Origin: Actinomycetes bacterium
GTDB taxonomy: Bacteria; Actinomycetota; Actinomycetes; Mycobacteriales; Mycobacteriaceae
Assembly: GCA_023461275.1 (NCBI GenBank)
Contig: JAEYMI010000081.1
Coordinates: 1-64,000 of the forward strand
Direction: 5' to 3'
Length of the DNA: 64,000 nucleotides
Shown piece by piece: positions 29,828 through 38,348 of this stretch (its first letter is position 1; every line of letters starts with the position of its first letter). A program made the position numbers and the translations under genes. The notes beneath the pieces were generated by a model. The model searched no databases, was not told the DNA's origin, and saw only the letters and a list, made by a program, of their open reading frames with translations.

Positions 29828-31717
29828 CTACCCCGCCTGCAGGACCATGCGTGGTGCCGGGCGCGGCGACATCGGCACCCGATCACGCTGCAGCATCCAG
29901 GCCGCGATCGTGGAGAACATCGGCGCCGCGGACTGTCCGCCCGAGCCGTCGGAGCTGCGTCGCGGGTTGTCGAGCATGATCCCGACCACATACCGCGGAT
30001 TGTCGGCCGGCGTGATCCCGGCGAAGGTGATGTTGTAGCGCGAGTTGGAGTAGCACCCGCACGCCGGGTCCACCTGCTGTGCGGTACCGGTCTTGCCCGA
30101 CACCTGGTACCCGGGCACGGCGGCCTTGGAGCCGGTGCCCATCTGGACGCCCATCGGGTCGTTCTGGATCACCGCGCGGAACATGTCGCGCACGGTGGTC
30201 GCCGTCTGCGGGCTCACCACCCGGACACCGTCAGGACGGACGGATTTCTCCACGCTGTGGCCATCGCGCTGCTCGGAATCGATGATGCGGGGCGGAACAC
30301 GAACGCCGTCGTTGGCGATGGCCTGATACATCCCCGCCATCTGCAGCAGGGTCATCGAGAGACCCTGTCCGATCGGGAGATTCGCGAATGAACCACCCGA
30401 CCACTGCGAGAGGGCCGGAACCTCGCCGGCGCTTTCGGCGGGTAGCCCGACGCCGGTGCGCTGCCCGAGGCCGAACCGGTTGACCATGTCGGCGAACCGT
30501 TCCTCACCGACCTGACGCGCCAGCATCAGCGTCCCCACGTTGGATGACTTACCGAAGATTCCGGTGGTGGTGTACGGCGCCACCGAGTGCGCCCACGCAT
30601 CATTCACCGTGACGCCGGCCATCTGGATGCTGCCCGGCACCTGATGAACCTGACCAGGGGTGGTCAGTCCGTATTCGATGGCAGCCGATGCGGTGATGAT
30701 CTTGTTGACCGATCCGGGTTCGAACGGGGAGGTGACCGCCGAGTTGCCCAGGTCGACCTTGCCCTGCTCGTTCAGCGGCCGGGAGGCGTTGAAGGTGTTG
30801 TCGTTGGCCATCGCGAGCACCTCGCCGGTGTGGGCGTCGAGAACCACCGCCGACGCCGCGCGGGCGCCGGAGGCGTTCTTGGCCATCGCGACCTGCGACT
30901 GCACGAACCACTGAATGTCGGAGTCGATGGTCAGGCGGACGCTGGCCCCGTTGATGGCCGGGTGCACGTTACGAGTACTACCGGGGATGATGGCGCCGTC
31001 GGAGCCGCGGTCATAGGTGGTGGACCCGTCGGTGCCGGCGAGGATGGAATCCATCGAGGCCTCGAGCCCGATCAGACCGTTGCCGTCGTAGTTGACGTCG
31101 CCGATGATGTTGGCCGCCAACGATCCACCCGGATAGAGGCGGATGCTCTGGGGGTCGGCGCCGACCTCCGGGTAGTCCTCGATGATCTTCGAGGCGACAT
31201 CGGGGCTGACCGAACGCGCGAGATAGACGAAGGTCTCGTCGCTGCCGAGTTTCTTGCGGAGATCCTGTTCACTGATCGATCCGCCGAGCGCCGACGACAC
31301 CCCCTTGGCGATCTCGTCGAGGCGCGTGTTGACATCGGGCAGGTCGGGCTTCTTGCGATGCTCGTCCTCGATCGACTTGCGAACGACCTTGGGCAGGAAC
31401 GTCAATGCCCGCGCCTCGTCGGTGTAGGCCAACGGCCGGCCGTTGCGGTCGAGGATGGCCCCGCGTTTGGCGGTCAGCACTTTGGTGTACTCGCGTTGCT
31501 GCGCGGCCTGCGCCGACAACGAAGGCGCCTCGATGGTGTGCACCCACACCATCCGCAATGCCACAGCGACGACTGCCAGGATGACGACGGCACCGGCGAT
31601 GCGGCTTCGGAACACAAACGCGTTGGACCCCATCGTCGGCGGCGGTTGCCGGCGTGCCGGTTGCCCTGATCGATCAGGGGCCCGGTCGCGAGGACGTTCG
31701 ATGGTGGCGCGTGTCAT
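29828..31717 (-). CDS. ftsI: FtsI/PbpB septal transpeptidase (class B PBP)
   Basis: A 629-aa bitopic penicillin-binding protein that crosslinks septal peptidoglycan with FtsW. One membrane helix (about residues 38-60) is followed by the pedestal domain starting AKRGAILDRNGRPLA, then the transpeptidase with all three motifs: SVNK (336-339, catalytic Ser336), SSN (391-393) and KTG (542-544). A cytoplasmic tail rich in Arg and Pro precedes the helix. GAGGA lies just before the ATG. A 171-bp gap separates it from murE. Confidence 0.95.
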   Translation of the reverse strand: MTRATIERPRDRAPDRSGQPARRQPPPTMGSNAFVFRSRIAGAVVILAVVAVALRMVWVHTIEAPSLSAQAAQQREYTKVLTAKRGAILDRNGRPLAYTDEARALTFLPKVVRKSIEDEHRKKPDLPDVNTRLDEIAKGVSSALGGSISEQDLRKKLGSDETFVYLARSVSPDVASKIIEDYPEVGADPQSIRLYPGGSLAANIIGDVNYDGNGLIGLEASMDSILAGTDGSTTYDRGSDGAIIPGSTRNVHPAINGASVRLTIDSDIQWFVQSQVAMAKNASGARAASAVVLDAHTGEVLAMANDNTFNASRPLNEQGKVDLGNSAVTSPFEPGSVNKIITASAAIEYGLTTPGQVHQVPGSIQMAGVTVNDAWAHSVAPYTTTGIFGKSSNVGTLMLARQVGEERFADMVNRFGLGQRTGVGLPAESAGEVPALSQWSGGSFANLPIGQGLSMTLLQMAGMYQAIANDGVRVPPRIIDSEQRDGHSVEKSVRPDGVRVVSPQTATTVRDMFRAVIQNDPMGVQMGTGSKAAVPGYQVSGKTGTAQQVDPACGCYSNSRYNITFAGITPADNPRYVVGIMLDNPRRSSDGSGGQSAAPMFSTIAAWMLQRDRVPMSPRPAPRMVLQAG

Positions 31718-31747
31718 GGTTCCTCATTGTTCACCGAATCCGGTGAC

Positions 31748-32680
31748 TCACCGGGAATTTCCGCCCGGCGGGTTGCCACCGGTATTCACCGCAGCGGGAT
31801 CGGACGTGCCAGATGTGCTGGACGGCAGGACGTTCGGGTTGAGCGGTATGGCAGGCGCGGGGGCTGCGGGAGACGTTGCCGCCGACGGAGCCGATGGCGA
31901 TGGTGCGGCCGGCGACGTCGCCGGAGCGGCTGGCTCCGAAGACCTGCCAGACTCCGAATTCGTTGTGGCACCCGAACTCTGGTCAGCTTCGGAGGCCTGG
32001 GGCGAGGACTCCGAACCTCCGGGCAGTCCGCGGGAATCGTCGACCTTGCTCTTGTCGATCTTCGATACCGGATCTGGCGCGTCGGACGGGTTGATGGTGC
32101 CCATCGGCTTACCCTGCGCGGGTTCGGGGTCGCCCACGATGCGACTTTTCCCGTTGGCTCCGACGATCATTCGCGCCGGGTCGCGGGCCGGGATCATGCC
32201 CAGGCGCGACGCCTTGTCGGACAACTCGGGAGCCGAATCACCTGATTCGAAGTCACGCTTGAGCGAGTCACGACGGTCCATCAGCGACTGGTTCTCGGCA
32301 CGCTCGACGCCGAGCCGGTAGGAGTCCTGCGCGGCTTTTGTGGACAGCAGCAGACTCAGCGCCAGACCGGCGACGAACAGCCCGATGACCGGGACGACGA
32401 AGGGCACCGACGTGACCCTCGAACGAAGACCGCGGCGACGCACTGACGGCGAGTGCCCTTGCACTGCAGAGGCTTTGCCCACACGCCGGACAGGTTCCTC
32501 GAGCCTCGGGTTCTTGGCCACACGACGTCGCCGACGGTCGAGTGCGCGCTGTGCGGCCTTGGACCGCGTTGCCCGATCGGCCGGGGTCCTGCTGGGATCA
32601 CGGCGCCGGCGCGTGGTACCGGTCCGCACACCGGTGGTGGCACCCTCTTCGATCCGGGTGTCGTCGAGTACGGTCATCAC
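31748..32680 (-). CDS. ftsL: FtsL-like divisome protein with long low-complexity tail
   Basis: A 310-aa bitopic protein. A very basic cytoplasmic region (about residues 1-88) leads to one membrane helix (about 92-112) and a short coiled coil (RLGVERAENQSLMDRRDSL) followed by a RLGMIPARDPARMI segment, as in the FtsL/FtsB-like protein Rv2164c of M. tuberculosis. The last ~130 residues are Pro/Ala/Ser-rich and presumably flexible outside the membrane. The position between rsmH and ftsI is that of ftsL. The start GTG overlaps the rsmH stop; an ATG follows directly at 32677. Confidence 0.85.
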   Translation of the reverse strand: MMTVLDDTRIEEGATTGVRTGTTRRRRDPSRTPADRATRSKAAQRALDRRRRRVAKNPRLEEPVRRVGKASAVQGHSPSVRRRGLRSRVTSVPFVVPVIGLFVAGLALSLLLSTKAAQDSYRLGVERAENQSLMDRRDSLKRDFESGDSAPELSDKASRLGMIPARDPARMIVGANGKSRIVGDPEPAQGKPMGTINPSDAPDPVSKIDKSKVDDSRGLPGGSESSPQASEADQSSGATTNSESGRSSEPAAPATSPAAPSPSAPSAATSPAAPAPAIPLNPNVLPSSTSGTSDPAAVNTGGNPPGGNSR

Positions 32681-33828
32681 CGACTCCTCTCGTCGACGCG
32701 TTCGATGACCCGCACCCGTACCGGCGCGGAACGTGAATTGGATTGCAGCTCTTGCTCATCGGCACGCTCGGCGCCCCGGGTTACCAGGCGGAACTCCGGT
32801 GCCGTACCCGGAAGCTCAACCGGAAGCCCCGGCGGGGACGTCGAGGTCGTCCGAACAGCGAACTCGCGCTTGACGATTCGATCCTCCAGTGACTGATAGC
32901 TCATCACCGCGACCCGGCCGCCGACGCTGGTGGCATCCAAGGCGGCCGGCAATGCCGAATGCAAGGCGTCGAGTTCGTGATTGACCTCGATCCGCAACGC
33001 TTGAAAAGTGCGTTTGGCGGGGTGGCCACCGGTCCGTCGAGACGCCGCCGGGATGGCGTCATAAAGCAGGGCGACCAAGCGGGCGCTGGTGGTGAACGGC
33101 TCTTTCTCCCGTTCCCGCAGTACCGCCGAGGCGATACGCCCAGCGAAGCGCTCCTCGCCGTATTCCGAGAGCACACGTGCCAATTCGCCGTGCGAGTAGG
33201 TGTTGAGTACATCGGCGGCGGTCATCTCGTCGTCGGAGTTCATCCGCATGTCGAGCGGTGCGTCGACGGCGTAGGCGAAGCCGCGGTCGGGTCGGTCGAG
33301 TTGCATCGATGACACCCCGAGGTCGAACAGTGCCGCGTCGATTGTCTCCACTCCCGCGTCGGCGAGCACTTCGGCCAGCCCGTCGAATCGTGCTTGGTGG
33401 AATGTCACCCGAGAACCGAAGGGCGCCAGACGTTCTCGCGCGATGTCGAGTGCCGAGGCATCACGATCGATACCGATGACCCGAACGGAGGCCGACGCGC
33501 GGAGCGCCAGTTCGGCGTGCCCACCCGCACCGAGCGTCGCGTCGACGAGAACCGGCGAGGGACCTTGCAAAGCGGGGACGATCAGTTCGATCATGCGCTC
33601 TGCCATGACCGGGATGTGACCGTGCTCGCCCGACGAGCGGCCGGGCAGCGAATCGTCGGCTGCGTTCACCGGCACGCTCCTCGCAGTGTGCATGACGTTG
33701 CGGCGTAAGCCCATTGCCGGAAGTCCTCCGGTGGGGCGAGGTCCCGACCCGGTCGCGAACCTGGCGTTGGGGAAGTACGCCAGGGTCGTGCCGGGTCGAG
33801 GCCTCGTCGCACCCGAAGCCTCGTTCAT
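32677..33828 (-). CDS. rsmH: 16S rRNA (cytosine1402-N4)-methyltransferase RsmH/MraW
   Basis: A 383-aa SAM-dependent methyltransferase. The HIPVMAERMIELI start of the fold, the SAM site LVDATLGAGGHAELAL, FDLGVSSMQLDRPDRGFAY and GGHPAKRTFQALRIEVN are diagnostic. The ATG at 33828 is chosen because AGGAG lies 10 nt upstream and the N-terminal LAYFPNARF extension is conserved in mycobacterial RsmH. The open frame to 33954 runs into mraZ and is not used. It follows mraZ by 13 bp. Confidence 0.95.
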   Translation of the reverse strand: MNEASGATRPRPGTTLAYFPNARFATGSGPRPTGGLPAMGLRRNVMHTARSVPVNAADDSLPGRSSGEHGHIPVMAERMIELIVPALQGPSPVLVDATLGAGGHAELALRASASVRVIGIDRDASALDIARERLAPFGSRVTFHQARFDGLAEVLADAGVETIDAALFDLGVSSMQLDRPDRGFAYAVDAPLDMRMNSDDEMTAADVLNTYSHGELARVLSEYGEERFAGRIASAVLREREKEPFTTSARLVALLYDAIPAASRRTGGHPAKRTFQALRIEVNHELDALHSALPAALDATSVGGRVAVMSYQSLEDRIVKREFAVRTTSTSPPGLPVELPGTAPEFRLVTRGAERADEQELQSNSRSAPVRVRVIERVDERSR

Positions 33829-33841
33829 GGTCCGCCGACTC

Positions 33842-34282
33842 CTACAGCATCGAGTCCAGAGCCGCCGAGCCGCCGGCCGAGAAGCCTTCCAGCCCTTCGT
33901 TCTGGTACTCCTGCCAGGCCTCTGCGTTCCAGATCTCCAAATGGTCGAACACACCGGTCACCACGCACTCCTTGGTGAGACCCGCGTAATCGCGGTGCTC
34001 AACCGGGAGGGAGATCCGCCCCTGTGCGTCGGGTCGCTGATCGCTGACCGACGCAAAGAAGACACGAGCGAAGGACCGGGCTTCCGGATTGTTGCGCGAC
34101 GCCTCTTGGATTCGAGCGGCGATCCGATCGAACTCCTCCAAGCCGTACACCGCCAGGCAGCGATCTTGTCCTTTTGTGACCATCACGCCTCCTGCCAGTA
34201 CGTCGCGAAACTTTGCGGGCAGCGTCAGCCGCCCTTTGTCGTCCAATTTGGGCGTGAAGGTGCCGACAAGCCTCGCGGACAT
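33842..34282 (-). CDS. mraZ: MraZ transcriptional regulator of the dcw cluster
   Basis: A 146-aa double AbrB-like (SpoVT/AbrB) DNA-binding protein, the first gene of the cluster. Each half carries the family motif: LDDKGRLTLPAKFRD (about residues 13-27) and DAQGRISLPVEHRD (about 85-98). MraZ usually represses its own operon by binding short GTGG/TGGG repeats near the promoter, and such repeats are present here at 34338-34392. A strong AGGAGG is 6 nt before the ATG. Confidence 0.95.
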   Translation of the reverse strand: MSARLVGTFTPKLDDKGRLTLPAKFRDVLAGGVMVTKGQDRCLAVYGLEEFDRIAARIQEASRNNPEARSFARVFFASVSDQRPDAQGRISLPVEHRDYAGLTKECVVTGVFDHLEIWNAEAWQEYQNEGLEGFSAGGSAALDSML

Positions 34283-34337
34283 GTCGCACCTCCTGGCCCC
34301 TGGTAGCGAAGTTCCGGTTCCTCACTCCCAGTGACAG

Positions 34338-34392
34338 CCACATTACCCCACTTTCCCCCACATGCCACCACTTGGATTCCACTTTCCTCCAC
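34338..34392 (-). promoter_or_regulatory. MraZ box array: six GTGG repeats
   Basis: On the minus strand GTGG occurs six times. In plus coordinates CCAC begins at 34338, 34348, 34358, 34368, 34379 and 34389, so the spacing is 10, 10, 10, 11 and 10 bp, with all copies on one helical face. This is the known MraZ operator design, usually with three or four units. It ends 56 bp upstream of the mraZ start, so bound MraZ would cover the operon promoter. A TTGACA lies further upstream at 34455-34460. Confidence 0.75.
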
Positions 34393-34531
34393 CAGACTGC
34401 ATTACCGCAGGTAAAACACCTCTTTTCGTGCGTGTCGCTCCGCCAGTCCGTGCGTGTCAATGACGACGGACGTGTGTCGAATGGTGCTGCAGTGACGCAG
34501 AACAGCTGGTGAGGTGGACTGCTACAGGGCG

Positions 34532-34578
34532 GTGGGGCGAAATGGGGATCTGAGTGGGGCAAAGTGGGGCCCGAGTGG
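34532..34578 (+). repeat. second GTGGGG repeat array, inverted relative to the mraZ boxes
   Basis: On the plus strand GTGG occurs at 34532, 34554, 34564 and 34575, with a related ATGGGG at 34542, giving spacings of 10, 12, 10 and 11 bp. The unit resembles the MraZ box but in the opposite orientation, about 140 bp further upstream. It lies between the DUF3040 terminator and the mraZ promoter and belongs to no gene. Confidence 0.5.
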
Positions 34579-34593
34579 AAGATCGCCTTGCGC

Positions 34594-34627
34594 AACAAAA
34601 AACCGCACACCGTTGCGGTGTGCGGTT
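34594..34627 (-). terminator. intrinsic terminator behind the DUF3040 gene
   Basis: A perfect 11-bp stem (AACCGCACACC at 34601-34611 with GGTGTGCGGTT at 34617-34627) and a 5-nt loop are followed on the minus strand by TTTTTTG. This is a standard factor-independent terminator. It closes the transcript of the DUF3040 gene and insulates the dcw operon. The rest of the 468-bp gap (34283-34750) holds the two repeat arrays and no gene. Confidence 0.88.
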
Positions 34628-34750
34628 CAGCCCCAGACGCGGGGTCAGTCAGGACGCCATGTCAGCCCGGAGTATGTCGGCTCAGGATCGAATCAGCCCA
34701 ATTGGTCGAGCACGGAAGCAGTGCCGGCGCGACGATCGCGCGGCACGACG

Positions 34751-35140
34751 TCACTGCTGGTCGAAGCGGCGGTTGAATCGCTCTTCCATGCGCTCGGAAA
34801 ACTTGCGCTTCGGCGCGCTCTGCCGAGTGGTCTTCGACGACAGGTCGGTGACGCCGGCCTTGACGCCACTACCCCACAGGGCCAGCAGTCCGGCGGCGAA
34901 CATCACCAGGAATCCGACCAGACTGATGATCGGGAAACCTCCGACGCGCACGTCGACGATCAGTCCGCCGATCAACAGCACCAGGCCGATGACGAAGATC
35001 GCGACGGCCTGAAGGCGACGTCGTCCGGTGGGCCGACCGAGGCGTCGACTCTTGACACTCGACGCGAACTTGGGGTCCTCGGCATACAGAGCGCTTTCGA
35101 TCTGTTCGAGCATGCGCTGCTCGTGCTCCGAAAGTGGCAC
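34751..35140 (-). CDS. DUF3040 membrane protein
   Basis: A 129-aa protein of the DUF3040 family: N-terminal MPLSEHEQRMLEQIESALYA, two membrane helices (about residues 45-63 and 70-91) and a basic C-terminus. It matches Rv2169c of M. tuberculosis, which also lies near mraZ. The function is unknown. It is separated from the HEPN gene by 142 bp and ends with a strong terminator. Confidence 0.88.
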   Translation of the reverse strand: MPLSEHEQRMLEQIESALYAEDPKFASSVKSRRLGRPTGRRRLQAVAIFVIGLVLLIGGLIVDVRVGGFPIISLVGFLVMFAAGLLALWGSGVKAGVTDLSSKTTRQSAPKRKFSERMEERFNRRFDQQ

Positions 35141-35282
35141 CGACCCTCCTTACTACGACTCGCCAGATGCCGCGGAGTGCGGCCTCTTCCGACAATGATA
35201 CGAGGTGATCGATCCGGCGACCACCATTACCCGAGGTTGAGTCGGATCGTTGACCGACTCCGACGCCTTCCGATCCGACGAT

Positions 35283-35738
35283 TCATGCCGTCCGGTCCGC
35301 ATGAGCGAGCTGATGCGCCAATTTCCCCTGCTCATAGGCGATCACGATCTGTTCGGCGTCATCAAGGAAATCCAACACAGTCTCGCGCATCACAGTCACC
35401 TGGCCGGGATCGACCGATCGCCGGATGCCCGCCTCGATGTCCATTCGCATGGTCGACAGTCGCGCGAAATGCGCAGCCTGGTCGGCCAGAGCCGGAATGG
35501 TCGCGGCGATCCGCGCCCACGCGCTGCGCGAGTTGCGCCGCCGGGACGGACGTGTCGGGATCTCATACATCGCCAGCGCCGCACCCGCGGCCCGCAGCGC
35601 GGTGAGGTAGAACTGCCGGAAGCGCTCTGCGTCGTCGGGCACCGAATCGGCATTGTCGAACAGAAGATGGGCACGCTCGAGTAGGTCTCGACCACGGGTG
35701 ACGACCAATGGATCGATGGTGATCGTTGACGTGTTCAT
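35283..35738 (-). CDS. SAV_6107-type HEPN domain protein
   Basis: A 151-aa, mostly helical protein resembling the SAV_6107 HEPN family seen next to the dcw cluster in actinobacteria (DLLERAHLLFDNADSV, FYLTALRAAGAAL, FLDDAEQIVIAYEQ). HEPN domains are often RNases or toxin components, but no clear RxxxxH motif was found here, so nuclease activity is not claimed. ATG 35738 has an excellent AGGAGGT upstream; the frame continues to 35927 without further support. A SigA-type promoter lies 160 bp upstream. Confidence 0.72.
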   Translation of the reverse strand: MNTSTITIDPLVVTRGRDLLERAHLLFDNADSVPDDAERFRQFYLTALRAAGAALAMYEIPTRPSRRRNSRSAWARIAATIPALADQAAHFARLSTMRMDIEAGIRRSVDPGQVTVMRETVLDFLDDAEQIVIAYEQGKLAHQLAHADRTA

Positions 35739-35898
35739 GGCACCTCCTCTGAGATGTACTGGCCTGACTTTCACCAGGTAGAACACGATCCGGCGACAAA
35801 CGCTTCCCGTCGTCGGTCGCCGGACCGCGTGGAGTCGGCTGGGTGTGCGTGCAACAGCTTGCGGAGGCCGGTTCATCGAACACCCGTTCGACACGTTC

Positions 35899-35927
35899 AA
35901 TATAGCTAGCGCGGACCCAACCTTCAA
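35899..35927 (-). promoter_or_regulatory. SigA-type promoter for the HEPN gene
   Basis: On the minus strand TTGAAG (35922-35927) and TATATT (35899-35904) are separated by exactly 17 bp. It is the clearest housekeeping promoter in the window. Transcription would give a leader of about 155 nt before the HEPN gene at 35738. Confidence 0.65.
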
Positions 35928-35957
35928 GATGTAGGGCCACGCTGTGCATCATTCGGC

Positions 35958-36677
35958 GTGTCGCGTCCGGCGCACCCGATCACGACGGGAAGCAGAGAGC
36001 TCGAGCGTTCGGTGACCATCCGCCTGATCAACCTGACCGGGCAGGACGCCCATGTCTGGCTTGGTCCTGCGCTGCACATTTATGTGACGGCCATGGACTA
36101 CCCCCGCGGAACCGAGGCGCATCGCGCCAATCTGTGGCGAGAACACATCCGGCGGCCCGGATGGCGGGCGGTCGGCGCGGTGGAGACCACCACCGGTGCG
36201 GCGTCGGGTACGGCCGGACCGCCGGCGGTGTCGGAGCACGAGGTGCTCCTCGGCATCGCCTACGGCTATCACGGCGCCGGCGACCAGTGGTGGAATCAGC
36301 AATTGCGCTCCGGACTCCGTCAGGCCGGATGCGACGCCGCCACCATCAACCGCGTCACCACCGACTATTTCGAACTCACCGAACTCCACGTGTATCCCTC
36401 CGCACAGAACCGGGGTATCGGACGGGCACTGCTGACGCGACTACTCGCCGACCGCCCCGAGAGCCAGGTACTGCTCTCGACACCGGAAACTCACGCCGAG
36501 AGCAATCGAGCGTGGTCGCTCTATCGGCGGATGGGCTTCACCGATGTGCTCCGGAATTTCACCTTCACCGGCGACCCACGCCCGTTCGCCTTCCTCGGCC
36601 GGCAGCTCCCCCTGCCCGAGATCCCACTGCCTAAACCATCGCAGCCCGAAACATCGCAGCCCGAAACACCGGCATGA
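35958..36677 (+). CDS. GNAT family N-acetyltransferase
   Basis: A 239-aa protein with a GNAT acetyl-CoA site (ELTELHVYPSAQNRGIGRAL, about residues 138-157) and the later SNRAWSLYRRMGF. The substrate is unknown. The homologue in M. tuberculosis is Rv2170. A Pro/Gln/Glu-rich tail with PSQPETSQPETP ends the protein. The start could also be GTG 36012, where the conserved domain begins (VTIRLINLTGQDA). Its stop overlaps the next start by 4 bp (ATGA). Confidence 0.82.
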   Translation: MSRPAHPITTGSRELERSVTIRLINLTGQDAHVWLGPALHIYVTAMDYPRGTEAHRANLWREHIRRPGWRAVGAVETTTGAASGTAGPPAVSEHEVLLGIAYGYHGAGDQWWNQQLRSGLRQAGCDAATINRVTTDYFELTELHVYPSAQNRGIGRALLTRLLADRPESQVLLSTPETHAESNRAWSLYRRMGFTDVLRNFTFTGDPRPFAFLGRQLPLPEIPLPKPSQPETSQPETPA

Positions 36678-38266
36678 TCGATGCGATCGTGATCGGGTCC
36701 GGTCACAACGGCCTGATCGCGGCGGCCTACCTCGCCCAGGCCGGACGCGAGGTGATGGTGATCGAACGCGACGAGGTACCCGGCGGAGCGGTCTCGACCG
36801 TCGAACGCTTTCCCGGTTATCGGGTCGACCGCGGGTCGTCGGCGCATCTGATGATCCGACACTCGGGGATCATCGACGAACTCGACCTGCACCGCCACGG
36901 CCTGCGCTATCTCGATTGTGATCCGTGGGGCTTCGCCCCGGCCACCGACGAGGGTGGCCCGATCATCTTCCGCACCGACCTCGACGCCACCTGCACATCC
37001 ATCGAAAAGTCCTGCGGCGCCGCCGATGCCGATGCCTACCGGCGGTTCGTCGCCCAGTGGGGACCGCGCTCGCGTGCCGTCATGCGCTCGTTCTACGGAC
37101 CGGTCACACCCGGACGCTTCAGCCGCGTCTTCGGTGGTCTGGGCCGCACCGCCACATCAGGCCGGCGCGGCGTCGTCGGAAAACGGGCCGGCGCGTTGCT
37201 GTCGGTCTCGCAGGACCTGATGCTCTCCGGGGATGCGCTACTCGACCGGTGGTTCACCTCCGAACGTCTCAAGGCCGCGCTGTCCTGGTTCGGCGCACAA
37301 TCGGGACCACCCATGTCGGCTCCCGGCACCGCACCGATGGTCGGGTTCGCGGCACTGATGCACGACATCCCGCCCGGGCGGGCCGTCGGTGGCAGCGGGG
37401 CACTCACCGAGGCATTGCTCGCCCGGCTCGACGCCGACGGCGCGCGGGTCCAGCTGGGTAGTGGCGCGGTCTCGATGTCGCCGTCCGGCGATCACTGGGT
37501 GGTGGTCGACGCCGACGGTCGACGACACGCCGCACGCACGGTGATCAGCGCCGCTCACGTGCTGACGACCCTGGATCTGCTCGAGGCCGGCGGATACGAC
37601 GCCGCAGCCCTCGACCGGTGGCGCCGCGAGGTCGTCGTCGGCAACGGCATCGGTATGGCATGCCGGTTCGCCACCAACGCGCTGCCGCACTACCCGGACC
37701 TGCCGTCGGATCTACCCGCGCACGGCGTTCACTCGGCGTTGGGACTGCTGGTGACCGATCGCGCGGACCTTCACCGCGCCTATGCCGCCGCCGCGGTCGG
37801 TGAGCTGCCACCGCGTCCGGCGTGCCTGCCGATGAGTTTCTCCGCACTCGACGAGACCCTCGCGCCGGCGGGCGCGCATCTGATCACCGTCTGGTCGCAA
37901 TGGCATCCGTATCGTCTTGCCGACGACCGCTCGTGGCCGGCCGCCACCGTCGAGGCAGTCGACGCCATCTGCGCCGAAATCGACCGTCATGCACCAGGTT
38001 TCACCGACAGCATCATCCACCGGCACATCCAGACCCCCGACCTGCTGGAGTCCGAACTCGGCCTGATCGGCGGGAACATCATGCACGTGGAGATGAGCAT
38101 CGACCAGATGTTCATGTGGCGACCGCACCCGGATCTGTCGAATCATCGGGTTCCCGGTGCCGACGGGCTCATCCTGGCCGGCGCCTCAACCCACCCCGGT
38201 GGTGGGGTCACCGGTGCCAGCGGACGGATTGCCGCCGCAATCGCCCTGCGCCGCGACCGGCGCTGA
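36674..38266 (+). CDS. FAD-dependent oxidoreductase (phytoene desaturase-like / PYROXD2-like)
   Basis: A 530-aa flavoprotein. The dinucleotide-binding motif is IVIGSGHNGLIAAAYLAQAG at the N-terminus, followed by a second FAD contact VIERDEVPGG. The C-terminal end GADGLILAGASTHPGGGVTG is the family's conserved FAD-binding signature. The sequence is nearer to the PYROXD2-like branch than to carotenoid desaturases, so a lipid or quinone substrate is possible but unproven. It is translationally coupled to the GNAT gene. Confidence 0.82.
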   Translation: MIDAIVIGSGHNGLIAAAYLAQAGREVMVIERDEVPGGAVSTVERFPGYRVDRGSSAHLMIRHSGIIDELDLHRHGLRYLDCDPWGFAPATDEGGPIIFRTDLDATCTSIEKSCGAADADAYRRFVAQWGPRSRAVMRSFYGPVTPGRFSRVFGGLGRTATSGRRGVVGKRAGALLSVSQDLMLSGDALLDRWFTSERLKAALSWFGAQSGPPMSAPGTAPMVGFAALMHDIPPGRAVGGSGALTEALLARLDADGARVQLGSGAVSMSPSGDHWVVVDADGRRHAARTVISAAHVLTTLDLLEAGGYDAAALDRWRREVVVGNGIGMACRFATNALPHYPDLPSDLPAHGVHSALGLLVTDRADLHRAYAAAAVGELPPRPACLPMSFSALDETLAPAGAHLITVWSQWHPYRLADDRSWPAATVEAVDAICAEIDRHAPGFTDSIIHRHIQTPDLLESELGLIGGNIMHVEMSIDQMFMWRPHPDLSNHRVPGADGLILAGASTHPGGGVTGASGRIAAAIALRRDRR

Positions 38267-38348
38267 TCGTTCCCACCTCGCCGATCGTTCCCACCTCACC
38301 CGGGTGCGTCTACACCATCGTGCACCGGCTATCTGGCACGATGTCGGA

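Noticed and set aside
33829..33954. Longer rsmH start at 33954
   Set aside because: It would overlap the mraZ coding sequence by over 100 bp and lacks homology; ATG 33828 has a ribosome-binding site and the conserved LAYFPNARF follows it.
34338..34578. CCAC/GTGG arrays as simple low-complexity sequence
   Set aside because: The regular 10-11 bp phasing in front of mraZ matches a known MraZ operator, which chance composition would not give.
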